Below, in pieces: positions 34,745-44,019 of a stretch of 64,000 nt of DNA. The translations under genes and the position numbers were made by a program. The DNA comes from Xiphydria camelus. Taxonomy: Eukaryota > Arthropoda > Insecta > Hymenoptera > Xiphydriidae. Each line of letters opens with the position of its first letter. Positions within the stretch are counted from its first letter, which is position 1. The notes beneath the pieces were generated by a model. That model was not told the DNA's origin, ran no database searches, and was given only the letters and a program-made list of their open reading frames with translations. Where the stretch lies: contig OY783200.1 of NCBI GenBank assembly GCA_963678675.1, forward strand, positions 11,271,431-11,335,430, given 5' to 3'.

Positions 34745-35313
34745 GTAGTAGCTTTCCTTTTTCAGGGGGTTAGAACTTTTTGATAGAATATATTAATATG
34801 ATTTAGTCAGGTTTATGAATCGTTAAAAATTTTCGAAATTAGATTAAGTTTCATTTTTGTACTTTATTATTGTTGAAAGCACTTTTTCATTTTGTTCAGG
34901 AAAATGTCATGTGCAATAAAAGAAGATTTCTATGAATTCTTTGTTGTATATCATTCAAGCTAAAGGAAAATTAAACAAGAAATTACACCTTTCTTGAAAT
35001 GATACGTAATATTTTCTACCAGTTAAAACTGAATCAACTCAAAAAAATTCAACAAAAGCGATTCAAGTCTAAATAGTGAAAAAAATAGGTAAAGTTTGAC
35101 TAACAAAACAGTTGTAACTCAAAAAAACAATTTTCTGCTTACCTAGTTAATTTACAATAAAAAGTTTAAATCTTAACTTTCTTTAAAATGCTATGTTCAT
35201 TCATTAAAAGAAAAAAATAAACCCCTTATCACATACCGACATGAGAATCAGTTTTTCGCCATTTCTGAAAAACAAGTTTTTTTGAGTTGATACTGTTTTG
35301 ATCTAGGTGTGCG
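34745..35313. other. 3' non-coding part of the Sola-like element
   Basis: Sequence between the inserted DDE_1 element and the right inverted repeat. AT-rich, no protein-like frame. Confidence 0.6.
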
Positions 35314-35317
35314 ATAT

Positions 35318-36065
35318 AGTGTCGCACCGTTCTCACTCTCGTCGCCCTAACGTTTGTGTGCGCGCGCTGCTGCAGTTGTCTGCGAGTGTCAGTGAGACAG
35401 AGGGTTGCTCTAAGCGTTTTGGAGTAACTTATGTTCCCTCCCAGGATAGACGAAAATCGAAAGGCCGGTTTCGTAGCATCGCGACCATGAATACCTCGCA
35501 GAACTAAGTAGCCCAGGCAATATGCATCATCTTATTTCCATTATCTTCTTTCCAGCGCCTCCTAGGTAAAATGTAGTTTTATGAAAATTGTAGAGGATAC
35601 AATTCTCTACAAGTTTTGTTTAAAAACTTTTTTCCTGAAACAAATAATTTCAGAGTTACGCTTAAGTAAACTGGGGCGCTTTTCTTACAATTGCATTCAT
35701 GTATCCTTTTCACTCTTACCTTTGTTAATGACCCATTCATTATGTTTCCATAATCAATTGTACTCGTTTCCACACCACCATGAGGTAGAGTAAACGGCGC
35801 GTTTTTTTTATTGTGGTTTCCCCAGTAGGCCTATTCCACAACTGTCGTTCTAGTGTGCAGTTTCCCAATTAGTTCGTATTGTTTTGTTCAATTTTAATTT
35901 TGAATGAAATAGTTGCAAGGCGTCAAATTTGAAAATTAGATATTTGAAGTAGAAATTATATATTTTTACCTACAGCATAGAGAAATCGACAATTCGACAG
36001 CGTTAAATATTGGAATATTATATTTATGGTAATTAGGAAGAAAACAAGAAAAGGAAGGCAGGAGA
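35318..36065. other. Unassigned sequence between the Sola-like element and gypsy gag
   Basis: GC-richer at first (35320-35420), then AT-rich. No protein-like frame. A short inverted repeat GAGGATACAATTCTC lies near 35593. A stretch near 35436-35460 resembles, inverted, the left flank of the Academ-like element. Confidence 0.35.
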
Positions 36066-36968
36066 CGTCTGATTTGAGCGTTTCGCGTTGTTGTATTGTC
36101 GCTTTCTACATTCGTCGATAGTGTGTCCGAGATTTTTACAATAATTGCAACGTTTCACGGCCACTTGAGGATTCGCGGATCCTTGTGAATTCGCGGGTCT
36201 TCGATCGTTGAAGTTAATTGATCTCGAGTTCGTTTGAGGGACATTCGCGCGTTTGTTACTGAAACACTCGTTTATAGAATGGTTTGTCCGCTTACAGATT
36301 TTACATCTTTGATCATAATTTAACCGTAGTGCTTTTTCTTCTCCCATTGCTGCAGTGAATGCATGATTTATTGTCTTAAATTCGCGATACCGGAGCATTT
36401 GTGATATTTGTGGATGCGTATGGTGTATGAAGCGATTGAGCATCATGTCTTTAATCATGGCTAGTCGGCCAGCCAGATTTTCTTCGTTCGGATCGGTCGA
36501 GTGAATTATAGCTAAAATCCGAGACGACGGATCCTCTAATCGTTGGTAGAATTGCGACACATTTTCGCGACGTTCCTGTTCAATGCAATTCAATTCTTCT
36601 AAGAGCTGGTCAAAAGATTTTTTATCTTCGTACAGACTCAGAAGCAACTCAGAGATTTCAGTCCAAGTCGTGAGATTACTGTGAATATCTAATTGTTCTC
36701 GCGCTTTTCCGGTGATTTTACTCTTTACGAAAAGTAATAGGGGCAATTCCTGCTGTGGTTCTGCGAGCTCGAATACCGAATCGACTTGCTTTATAAAGCT
36801 TCTAACTTTGTATCGGTCGCCATTGAATTCACCCGAAATAAGTTTGACAAGGAAATTTAACTGGAGTGATTGTGAAGGTGGTTGTAAAGACGGTTGTGAA
36901 TTGGATGGACTTAGCGTCGGTTGGGGAGGACTGTTTCTGGTTCGTCTTGGTTCGCTCGGATTCGACAT
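36033..36968 (-). CDS. gag: Ty3/gypsy Gag, 3' end cut off by the insert
   Basis: A 311-codon minus-strand frame. The proline/serine-rich N-terminus is followed by a capsid region (LVKLISGEFNGDRYKVRSFI, FDQLLEELNCIEQERRENV), then two CCHC-like knuckles: CKICKRTNHSINEC near residue 222 and CNYCKNLGHTIDEC near residue 274. The last residues (PAFLFLFSS) do not look like Gag and probably come from the inserted DNA, so the break lies near 36065. The start ATG follows about 430 bp of leader after the 5' LTR. It belongs with the pol at 18.0-22.6 kb. Confidence 0.8.
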   Translation of the reverse strand: MSNPSEPRRTRNSPPQPTLSPSNSQPSLQPPSQSLQLNFLVKLISGEFNGDRYKVRSFIKQVDSVFELAEPQQELPLLLFVKSKITGKAREQLDIHSNLTTWTEISELLLSLYEDKKSFDQLLEELNCIEQERRENVSQFYQRLEDPSSRILAIIHSTDPNEENLAGRLAMIKDMMLNRFIHHTHPQISQMLRYREFKTINHAFTAAMGEEKALRLNYDQRCKICKRTNHSINECFSNKRANVPQTNSRSINFNDRRPANSQGSANPQVAVKRCNYCKNLGHTIDECRKRQYNNAKRSNQTSPAFLFLFSS

Positions 36969-37043
36969 TTTGTAAGGATATTTTGCGAGATTTTCGAGAA
37001 TATTGCGAGAAATATCTTGCGCGATTTGACACTTACTGCGTCT

Positions 37044-37290
37044 TTGAAGAAGAAGGATCCTTGATGTCCAACGTGGTTGTTTTACGCTCGGTGCTGGGGT
37101 TGCTAAATCCAGATGACCATCCGAAGTCGTAGACTGCTTCCGCCGTTGTAGATTCTCCTTTGTGTCTTCAAGGAAGAAGGATCCTGGACGACCAATCGAG
37201 GTTGCTTACGCTTGGGGCTGGAGTTGCTAGATCCAGATGACCACCCGAAGTCGTAGACTGCTTCCGCCGTTGTAGATTCTTTTGGATGGC
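37044..37290 (-). repeat. ~124-bp tandem duplication in the gypsy leader
   Basis: Two copies, starting near 37044 and 37168, share AAGAAGGATCCT, TCCAGATGACCA and CCGAAGTCGTAGACTGCTTCC; a weaker third copy may follow to 37360. They lie between the primer-binding site and gag in the untranslated leader. Confidence 0.75.
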
Positions 37291-37379
37291 GCGAAATTTG
37301 CAATTGAAATTGCCGCTAACTCTCAGTGCTGAAGTTGCAGATTCCAGAGTTCCAACTGAGTCGTTAGTGTAGCGCCAAT

Positions 37380-37402
37380 CCCGATCCTCGTCGCCAGATT
37401 TA
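37380..37402 (-). promoter_or_regulatory. Primer-binding-site region of the gypsy element
   Basis: On the minus strand the sequence directly after the 5' LTR end (CAACA) reads TAAATCTGGCGACGAGGATC. TCTGGCGACGAGGATC is the kind of motif seen next to the LTR in many insect gypsy elements; I did not match it to a particular tRNA. Confidence 0.6.
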
Positions 37403-37947
37403 TGTTGGGTTCCACCGATATATTGCAAAGCCCTTGGTCGTTAGAGATGACTTTATTTCAAGAACAGTTGCAAAAAATCGAAGGAGTAGAAGTGTTCACA
37501 GCGGCGGCTCGATTGGAAGACGCTCCCGGACGCATCAATCGGTTACTTATAGGCTAAGGTTCCCCCAAAACGAGAGGGGTAGCTCCCGTTAGGGGAGAAG
37601 GCTGTTGTGTCGGGTCAGAGTGCGACGGGGCACGTATAGCCGCGTCCTTTCGCGATCGAAGCTCAACCTTGCTTCGGCCGTATGGGACCGATTCCGAGAA
37701 GGGTTAGATTTTCTTGGTCGCGACAACGCAGAGGGATTAGACTGACCGTAGTAGCGGGCCGATCGGTCCGAGACGGATAATCCCTTGCAATCGATTGTCT
37801 ATAATTAAAACGAATGGCTGTCCGCGAAGCTAGGGACGATTCACGCAGCGCTAACATCTGTCTGGCTTAAGTCGCTTTTCGCGATAATGCTAACGGTTCA
37901 CGCCGGAGAACGCAGTACCTATGACTAGTGAGTGCAGTTACACAACA
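37403..37947 (-). repeat. 5' LTR of the minus-strand Ty3/gypsy element (545 bp)
   Basis: Direct copy of 16791-17335, same orientation, same TGTTG/CAACA ends. It cuts the BEL/Pao pol at 37948, so gypsy landed in BEL. The sequences outside the two LTRs (TATAT before 16791, CTCTA after 37947) do not form a target duplication. Confidence 0.9.
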
Positions 37948-40354
37948 CTCTATTTCTCTCATTGGTTGAACGTACGTAGATGCATGCTCCATAGGCGCGC
38001 TCACTAGCATCGCAGAATCCATGTAGTTCTAATTCCGAAGCGTTCTGGACAGCGATCCTTCTCGGAATTGATATCTGGTTGATGAAATGGAGCTGCGAGA
38101 CATATGCTAGCCACGAATTATGTAGTTTGTTGGGAACTGGGTCATCCCAACCAGTCTTTAGTAACCAGAGCTGCTGCATGACGATCTTGGCTTGTATTAC
38201 TATAGGACCTACCAATCCCAGTGGATCGAAGATTTTTGCAATAAATGCCAACATATTTCTCTTCGTGGTTCTTTGCCTTATCCATGTTTGATTTGCATTG
38301 TAAGTAATTGCATCGAGTCTTGGATCCCATTGAATGCCTAGTGTCTTGATTGGTTGAGATGAATCTAATGTCCGATAGTCGTTAGTTGTGTTGTCTGTGA
38401 GAGACTCAATTAAAGAAGGTTCATTGGAGGACCATTTCCTTAGATTGAAGCCACCTTGTTGTAACAGAGTTGTCAGTTCGTCTCGTAATATCTTAGCTTC
38501 CTCGTAGCTGTCAGTGCCAGTGAGTAGGTCGTCTACATAAAAGTCTCGCGTAAGAATGGCTGATGCTCTAGGGTAACGTTTGTGTTCATCCTCAGCAAGT
38601 TTATGTAAACTTCGAATGGCAAGATACGGGGCAGATGCTAGACCGTAAGTTACAGTTTGTAATTCGTATGTTTTAATCTCGTCGCTAGGATTCTCCCGCC
38701 ATAAGATCCTTTGATATTTAGTATCAGAAGGGTGAACTAATACCTGTCTATACATTTTCTCAATATCAGCCGTTAATACATAAACGTGAGAGCGGAAACG
38801 GATGACAATGGAAAATAGGTCGCTTTGTATTGTAGGCCCTACCATTAGTGCGTCATTGAGAGAGATCCCTGTTGAGGTCTTGGCTGACCCGTCGAAGACT
38901 ACCCTAACCTTTGTAGTGAGACTTGCTGATTTTATAACGGAATGGTGCGGTAAATAATAACCCGTAGTCAGGGAGGGCTTGACCTCTTTCATGTGCCCCA
39001 ATTGTAGATATTCGCGGAGAAAATCATTGTATTGTATTTTTACTTCACTGTTAGTAGCCAGTTTTCGTTCCAAAGTTAAGAAACGTCGTAAGGCCATTTT
39101 ATGGGAATCCCCAAGATTGTTGATCTTCTCATTGAAAGGTAGCTTGACCACATACCTCCCCGTGGAATTTCGATGAACATTGTCGTCATAATGTCTCATG
39201 CACGCTGTTTCGGTGTTGGATATGAAAGGTACAGATGGTCCATCGTCGATCTCCCAAAATTTGGCCATTTGTTGGTGTAGTAACCGTGTCATTACGTAAC
39301 ATGATGTAGGTTGTGTCCTTTGCGATGGTAGCGGGCCTGCGATGACCCATCCCAATTTGGTTTTTTGTGCCATTGCCCTTTGCTTCGAGAGGACGAAGCT
39401 TCCGGTACATAACAGCCAATAGAATACCTCTGCGCCTAGTAGTGCGTCTATCTGTGCTGGTATATAAAACTTTGGATCGGCTAATGGTAAATGAGCTGGA
39501 ATGGCTAAGGATTGTAGATCAACAGGTTGTGCAGGGAGAAAATCGGATATCTGTGGAGCTATTAAGAATGAAAGATTCATAGAGAAGCTTGTGGTTCGCG
39601 ATTGTATCATTGTGTTGACCTTGCGGTGAATACGGGTCGTTGCACGATTTAAACCAACGACCGGCATGTCTATTGGAAATTTCGTCAAATTTAACCTATT
39701 CGCGACGTTTTCAGTGATGAAGTTCGCCTGAGAACCGCTGTCCAACAATATTCGAATCTCGTGAAGATTTCCCGCGTTGTCCTTTACGTAGGCTCGTACT
39801 GTAGATAGTAAAACATCTCTTGCAGGTGTGCGTGAGTGTAGTGTAATCGTGTTGGATGATTGTGTTTGACTTATTGGTGATGGTGGTTGAGGCTGTTGAG
39901 AAGAAGATGCTGTGGTCGGCTGTTGGTTTGTCTCGGTGGAATGGAGATAGGTGTGGTGTTTCTTGGAACATTTTCTGCAATGATCCGATCTACATTCTGA
40001 CACCTGGTGGTTGGAGTCCAAGCAGTTAAAACAGAGGCGTTTTTGTTTAATAGTGTTTTGTCGTTGAGGTACCGATTGACTTGTGAATTGTTGGCACGTA
40101 TAAATGGAATGCGCTCCTGCACATATTGGACATCTCGCAATGGATTGTGTGGTAAGACATGTCTTACTTCGCAGATTTGTTTGGTTAGTGTGGTTTGTAG
40201 CGGACCGATTGTTCCGATTCGGTCGCGAATGATCTGCTAATGTTACCTGAGCTTTGCTATCGGTGGCCTCTAGTGCTTGTCGACGTTGTTTTAGGAAGGT
40301 GTTCATTTCTTCCCACACGTTGGCATTTTTGCTCCCTTTAGGCTTTCTTCCCAT
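37948..40354 (-). pseudogene. pol: BEL/Pao pol: zinc knuckles, protease, RT, start of RNase H (truncated)
   Basis: Minus-strand frame of about 800 codons. CPICAGAHSIYTC near residue 76 and CFNCLDSNHQVSEC near 113 are zinc-knuckle-like. ILLDSGSQANFITENV carries the D-S-G protease site. RT follows with VRVVFDGSAKTSTGISLND, LTADIEKMYRQVLVHP and the catalytic block FYVDDLLTGTDS, all typical of BEL/Pao. The frame reaches RNase H (ELHGFCDASERAYGACIYV) and then runs into the gypsy LTR, which supplies its last residues and stop. Integrase and the 3' LTR are missing from this side and are not seen beyond 16.8 kb. Confidence 0.85.
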
Positions 40355-41202
40355 TTCTGGTGTGTCTCCTTGTCTATCTTTGATAGTATAATCGCAATGA
40401 GTAGATCGTCCCAGTGCTGGGTAGGACGTTCGAGTGCCTCCAGGGCGTGAATATGTCGTTGGAATGTGCTAATGAGAGTACCGATAGAGGTACCGGTAGC
40501 CTTTGTAATTGCAGTGTATGTTAATAATGCGTCTAAATGTTTGAGTATTATGACTCTCTGATTATCGTAACGTTCGGTTAGTAAGTTCCAAGCAACTACG
40601 TAATTATCAGCTGAGATCTCTAATGATTCGATCATATCAGATGGTTCGTTTGTAAGCATCGATTTTAAGTAGTGCAACTTTTGTACATTACTGATCGTTG
40701 CGTTGTCGTGGATGATAGAGACGAATGACTTTCGGAATTTAAGCCAAGCGTCGTAAGCGCCGTTGAAAGTTGGGAGTTCAATTTTTGGAAGTTTACAGCT
40801 AACCGTCTGATTGCTAGTTTGACGCGTTGTAGTTCCATGCAGGATATTAGTGTTAGTTGGGGGCAAGTCGCGAGTTTTTAGTTGGAACATGGCTTGCCGA
40901 GCCTTGCCTGTTGCTTTCAAATAATTTGCTTCAAATTGTGCAATTTCTTCCTCATGGGATACGTCGCCCGAATCGAGTTGTTCGATTTCATTTTGAATCT
41001 CGTGGAAAAGTTTCCAGGTATCGGCAAGTCTTTCGATAGCGTCATCAAGTGCCATGATTTGATACTCCTCGGTGGCAGTTTCCGCGGTCTGTATCATACG
41101 GGTGACCTGTGCCTTGCATCGTCCGCGTTTTCTACGCAATTCTCTTAGCTGAGTTTCGATTCCGACGGTACTTGGATTGCTTACCTCGCTAGTAGTTGGC
41201 AT
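40303..41202 (-). CDS. gag: BEL/Pao Gag
   Basis: A 299-codon frame with the BEL-type N-terminus (RELRRKRGRCKAQVTRMIQT), a coiled-coil-like segment, then LPKIELPTFNGAYDAWLKFR and NVQKLHYLKSMLTNEPSDMI, the conserved capsid region of BEL/Pao. It ends 50 bp inside the pol frame, consistent with frameshift expression of the following protease-RT. The frame is intact. Its leader and LTR should lie at 41.2-42.2 kb. Confidence 0.8.
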   Translation of the reverse strand: MPTTSEVSNPSTVGIETQLRELRRKRGRCKAQVTRMIQTAETATEEYQIMALDDAIERLADTWKLFHEIQNEIEQLDSGDVSHEEEIAQFEANYLKATGKARQAMFQLKTRDLPPTNTNILHGTTTRQTSNQTVSCKLPKIELPTFNGAYDAWLKFRKSFVSIIHDNATISNVQKLHYLKSMLTNEPSDMIESLEISADNYVVAWNLLTERYDNQRVIILKHLDALLTYTAITKATGTSIGTLISTFQRHIHALEALERPTQHWDDLLIAIILSKIDKETHQKWEESLKGAKMPTCGKK

Positions 41203-42185
41203 TTTTATAGTGTGAGACGAATGTTGTATTGGTTGTTACTTGCGAGATCTTGGCTGGTGTCCTTGATGCAGCGTGGGTTGATCTGTGGTTGATGGCTTCA
41301 CCGTGGTCGATCCTCTACAACACGGCTGATTGTAGCAGGATATCTGATAGCTGAACACTGAAGACCGCACTCTTGAGGTTTACTCGCGATTGTTCACTCG
41401 ACAGTTAAATAGTAATTGTTCAAGTATGATTTTCAAATTCTGTTCGTTCACTCGCGCGTCGGTTGTATCATACTACTCACTCGTGTCACAGGTTGTATCG
41501 TAACTACTCACTCGCGTCGGTTGTATCGTTTCTATGCACTCGCGTCGGTTGTATCGTGATAATTCGTAATTTGTCAAATCGTGATCGTTAAATCGTATTC
41601 GTTGAATTGTGATTGTAAACTGTAGTATCGTTAAATTCAGCGTAAATCGTGATTGTTGTATCCGGCTCGAAGGACCAATGAATTCTACCCGCGTTGAGCA
41701 CGCAGATAGTCCCGAATGTGACTCGAACGACAATCGGTTTGAGGTTCACAAGGGAATAAATTGTCGTGATTGGTAAAATTAATATTGAATATAATTTGAT
41801 ATTTTCGTCTAGTTACATTGTCTCCGGTGTGCTCGTTGCTTGTAATAATGGTAGACTCCCGCCTTTCGGCTAACGCGCCTCTTTTAATAGGACAGTTCGG
41901 ACGGTGGAGAGACGCGGGTACCTGGGTGTCAGGTCGAAGGTTGTCGGAAGGGAGTTGACGGTTGATCGGTATTTTCAAAGTTACAACCGTGGGAACAGGC
42001 TTGGGCGATTATTTCGAGGAGTGAAGGCCGCGACATTCCACGGAGGATATTTCGAGGGATGAAGGCCGCGATATTCCACGGAGGATTAGCTAGGTACGGC
42101 TTGTCGCGAAACGTTGTCCCAGGTACTTTGTCGCATTCCGAGACACGGTTGGAGTGAATATTTTCGTGCCGTGATGGTCGTAACA
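41203..42185 (-). repeat. BEL/Pao leader and 5' LTR (inner edge not fixed)
   Basis: Non-coding sequence upstream of BEL gag. The outer end is taken as 42185, because on the minus strand it begins TGTTACGACCATCACGG and the plus-strand neighbour is the conserved start of the repeat array. It contains three to four copies of a ~31-bp word GCGTCGGTTGTATCGT (41455-41560) and a direct repeat around TGAAGGCCGCGA.ATTCCACGGAGGAT (42020-42085). A matching 3' LTR is absent from the window, so the LTR's inner edge is unknown. Confidence 0.5.
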
Positions 42186-42408
42186 TATGGTAAAATTTCA
42201 TCACCCGAAACGGGCAAGGTTATTATTCGTACGATTACTTTATTAAATTAAAAAATTAAGCGGGAGAAAATAACTAAATATTAAACTGCTAATTCGAAAA
42301 AGAATGTGTCTCCATATCGTATAAAAAGTGTTTGGAGGTTAAATGCAAACGAAACGTCACTTAAATTTTTCGGAGTAATAATTATAGATCAAAAGTAAAT
42401 CATTTCAG

Positions 42409-43634
42409 ATGGATTTCTCGACATTACCACTCACGGCACTCTCTATACAGACACCCCACCCCCCCAAAGATGTGATCGCGACACTGTTAAACCCTAAAAA
42501 GTGCATCCCAACAGACAGTGGCCTACCAAGGTAAAGAATTACACCAACATTGCAATTCTTCATATTTCACATTCAACGTTTGTCATTTCATCTATTTTTT
42601 ATTAACAATTGTACGCTAAAAATCGTATAGGGATTGGAGGGGACTCGTACATTTAACAGGCATAAAAGGAGAAACGATGCCTTCCCTTGCTTCAAAACCA
42701 AATCCTTGCAATTGCATAATAGAGAGTATGCAGAAGAAAGAGAAAAATTTTTGTGTGAAAGATCTGCTCGATATGTTGGAGAAATTAGGTAGGGGAGACA
42801 TCCTTGAGGACACAGAAACTTTGATAGGTACGCGATACAAGAATTTCCCTTTGATCCTCTTATTTATCAATTATTAAAGTTTATTTAGAGCGATTATTGA
42901 TATTTTTCCCTGGCTTTTTCCATATTGTAGTAAAAGATGCCGAGAAATTCACAACATTTCTGGAAATATGTCAAACACCAGCTTTGGAAAGTGGAGACAA
43001 TGACAATGAAAATTTGACCATCGGTGAGTTACTGTTGCCTAAATGTATTTTTAAATAATTGTTCAGTGCGTTATGTTCCCCTTAACAAATTTCAGACGAC
43101 GTTCAAAGATCGTTACAAGGATTAAAAAACCGCATTACGACGCTTTCCTTTTATACGCAGACGAGGATAAAGATTTTGCGAAGGTGATTATAGAAAATCT
43201 AGAGAATAAGTATAAGAAGAAGGTAATTGTCGCGATTTTTATTTTACTCTCGTGGCCACATAAAAAATGTATAGGATTATTAAATTATTGCCTTTTTTTT
43301 TAGCTTTGCTTGAAGGATCGAGATTTGATCGGAGGTACATTCGAACACGATGCGGTCATGCGATTAATATCGGACCGCTGCAACCGAATAATTGTAGTAG
43401 TATCGCCGAATTTTTTGAATTGTTCGGCAAATAAATTCTTCTTAAATTACGCTCAAGCCTTAGGAATTGGTAAATTGAAATTCACAATATATTTATCGCA
43501 TGCAGATTTAGTAATAAAAGAAATACACCACCACCTGTTCAAAATCTGTTACAGATACCCGGAGAAGAAAAGTAATACCGTGCTTGTGTACAAAAGGTGT
43601 CAAATTCCGCGGGAATTATGCGACGCGTAATTAA
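42409..43634 (+). pseudogene. Myd88: MyD88-like gene, unit 1 (class A; reference description)
   Basis: Exons with GT-AG sites: 42409-42530, 42631-42837, 42931-43023, 43096-43222, 43304-43469, 43555-43634. Exons 1-3 encode STLPLTALS, LLNPKKC and GLPRDWRGLVHL, a death domain (LLDMLEKLGRGDILEDTETL) and a linker. Exon 4 starts in that frame (DDVQRSLQGLK), but the TIR domain (HYDAFLLYADEDKDFA) lies in the -1 frame from AAAAAAC at 43124-43130. Exon 5 gives LCLKDRDLIGGTFEHDAVM (box 2 region) and IIVVVSPNFLNC. Exon 6 starts RRKVIPCL, then the homologous frame shifts again (VYKRCQIPREL) and the domain ends early without box 3. MyD88 links Toll/IL-1 receptors to IRAK/Pelle kinases. Unit 1 has an ACACCCC variant and lacks an upstream promoter segment because BEL sequence adjoins it. 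Confidence 0.85.
43124..43130 (+). promoter_or_regulatory. Candidate -1 frameshift heptamer A AAA AAC
   Basis: In the death-domain frame the codons read TTA AAA AAC CGC, placing A AAA AAC in the register used for -1 slippage. Slipping one base back leads into CCG CAT TAC, the TIR frame. Present unchanged in all 13 units that reach exon 4. No strong downstream structure: only CCTT/AAGG and CGCA/TGCG pairings about 16 bases on. A simple loss of one A from an A7 run explains it equally well. Confidence 0.35.
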
Positions 43635-43639
43635 ACGAA

Positions 43640-43794
43640 CGCGCGTGTCGAGCAAGAGACACTTTACCGCCATTTTGCAGATGGCACTTCGAGCGTGCGA
43701 CGCGCATGCGCAGTCCTCGTAAAGGAGTGCATCGCTCCGAGTCACGAGTACATCACGAACATCGCCTGAAGTGTAGTAAGGTTGTTTTGAGTTG
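43640..43794 (+). promoter_or_regulatory. CpG-rich putative promoter of the next unit (YY1- and NRF1-like motifs)
   Basis: CCGCCATTTT at 43667-43676 fits the inverse of a YY1/Pho site, and CGCGCATGCGCA at 43701-43712 fits the NRF1 (erect wing) consensus exactly. Both are common in TATA-less animal promoters. Downstream, a leader could splice from a donor near GCATATG|GTAAAA to the acceptor TTTCAG just before the ATG of the next unit. The same segment follows the gene in every complete unit, 71-82 bp after the stop for NRF1. Confidence 0.5.
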
Positions 43795-44019
43795 CATATG
43801 GTAAAATTTCATCACGCGAAACGGGCAAGGTTATTATTCGTACGATTACTTTATTAAATTAAAAAATTAAGCGGGAGAAAATAACTAAATATTAAACTGC
43901 TAATTCGAAAAAGAATGTGTCTCCATATCGTATAAAAAGTGTTTGGAGGTTAAATGCAAACGAAACGTCACTTAAATTTTTCGGAGTAATAATTATAGAT
44001 CAAAAGTAAATCATTTCAG

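Larger units (their letters stand above)
29292..35313 (+). mobile_element. Sola-like DNA transposon with ATAT target duplication
   Basis: The ends are C(T/G)CACACCTAGATCAAAACAG on the left and its inverse on the right, giving about 37-bp inverted repeats, and both are flanked by ATAT (29288-29291 and 35314-35317). The 4-bp duplication and the transposase type point to Sola, tentatively. The interior holds a plus-strand transposase gene (29973-32228) and a later insertion (32285-34741). Without that insertion the element is about 3.6 kb. Confidence 0.75.

Noticed and set aside
42020..42085. Direct repeat near the array edge considered as a target duplication or att site
   Set aside because: The two copies are adjacent inside the presumed BEL LTR and do not flank an element.
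42616..42870. 84-codon minus-strand frame repeated in every array unit
   Set aside because: Antisense shadow of the death-domain exon and its introns; it repeats only because the unit repeats.
43667..43712. CpG-rich segment considered as a tRNA or other RNA gene
   Set aside because: No A/B boxes or cloverleaf; better explained by YY1- and NRF1-type promoter motifs.
43539..43745. 68-codon minus-strand frame repeated in every unit (MTRSDALLYEDC...)
   Set aside because: Overlaps the promoter-like CpG-rich segment and exon 6 in antisense; no protein-like features or recognised domain.
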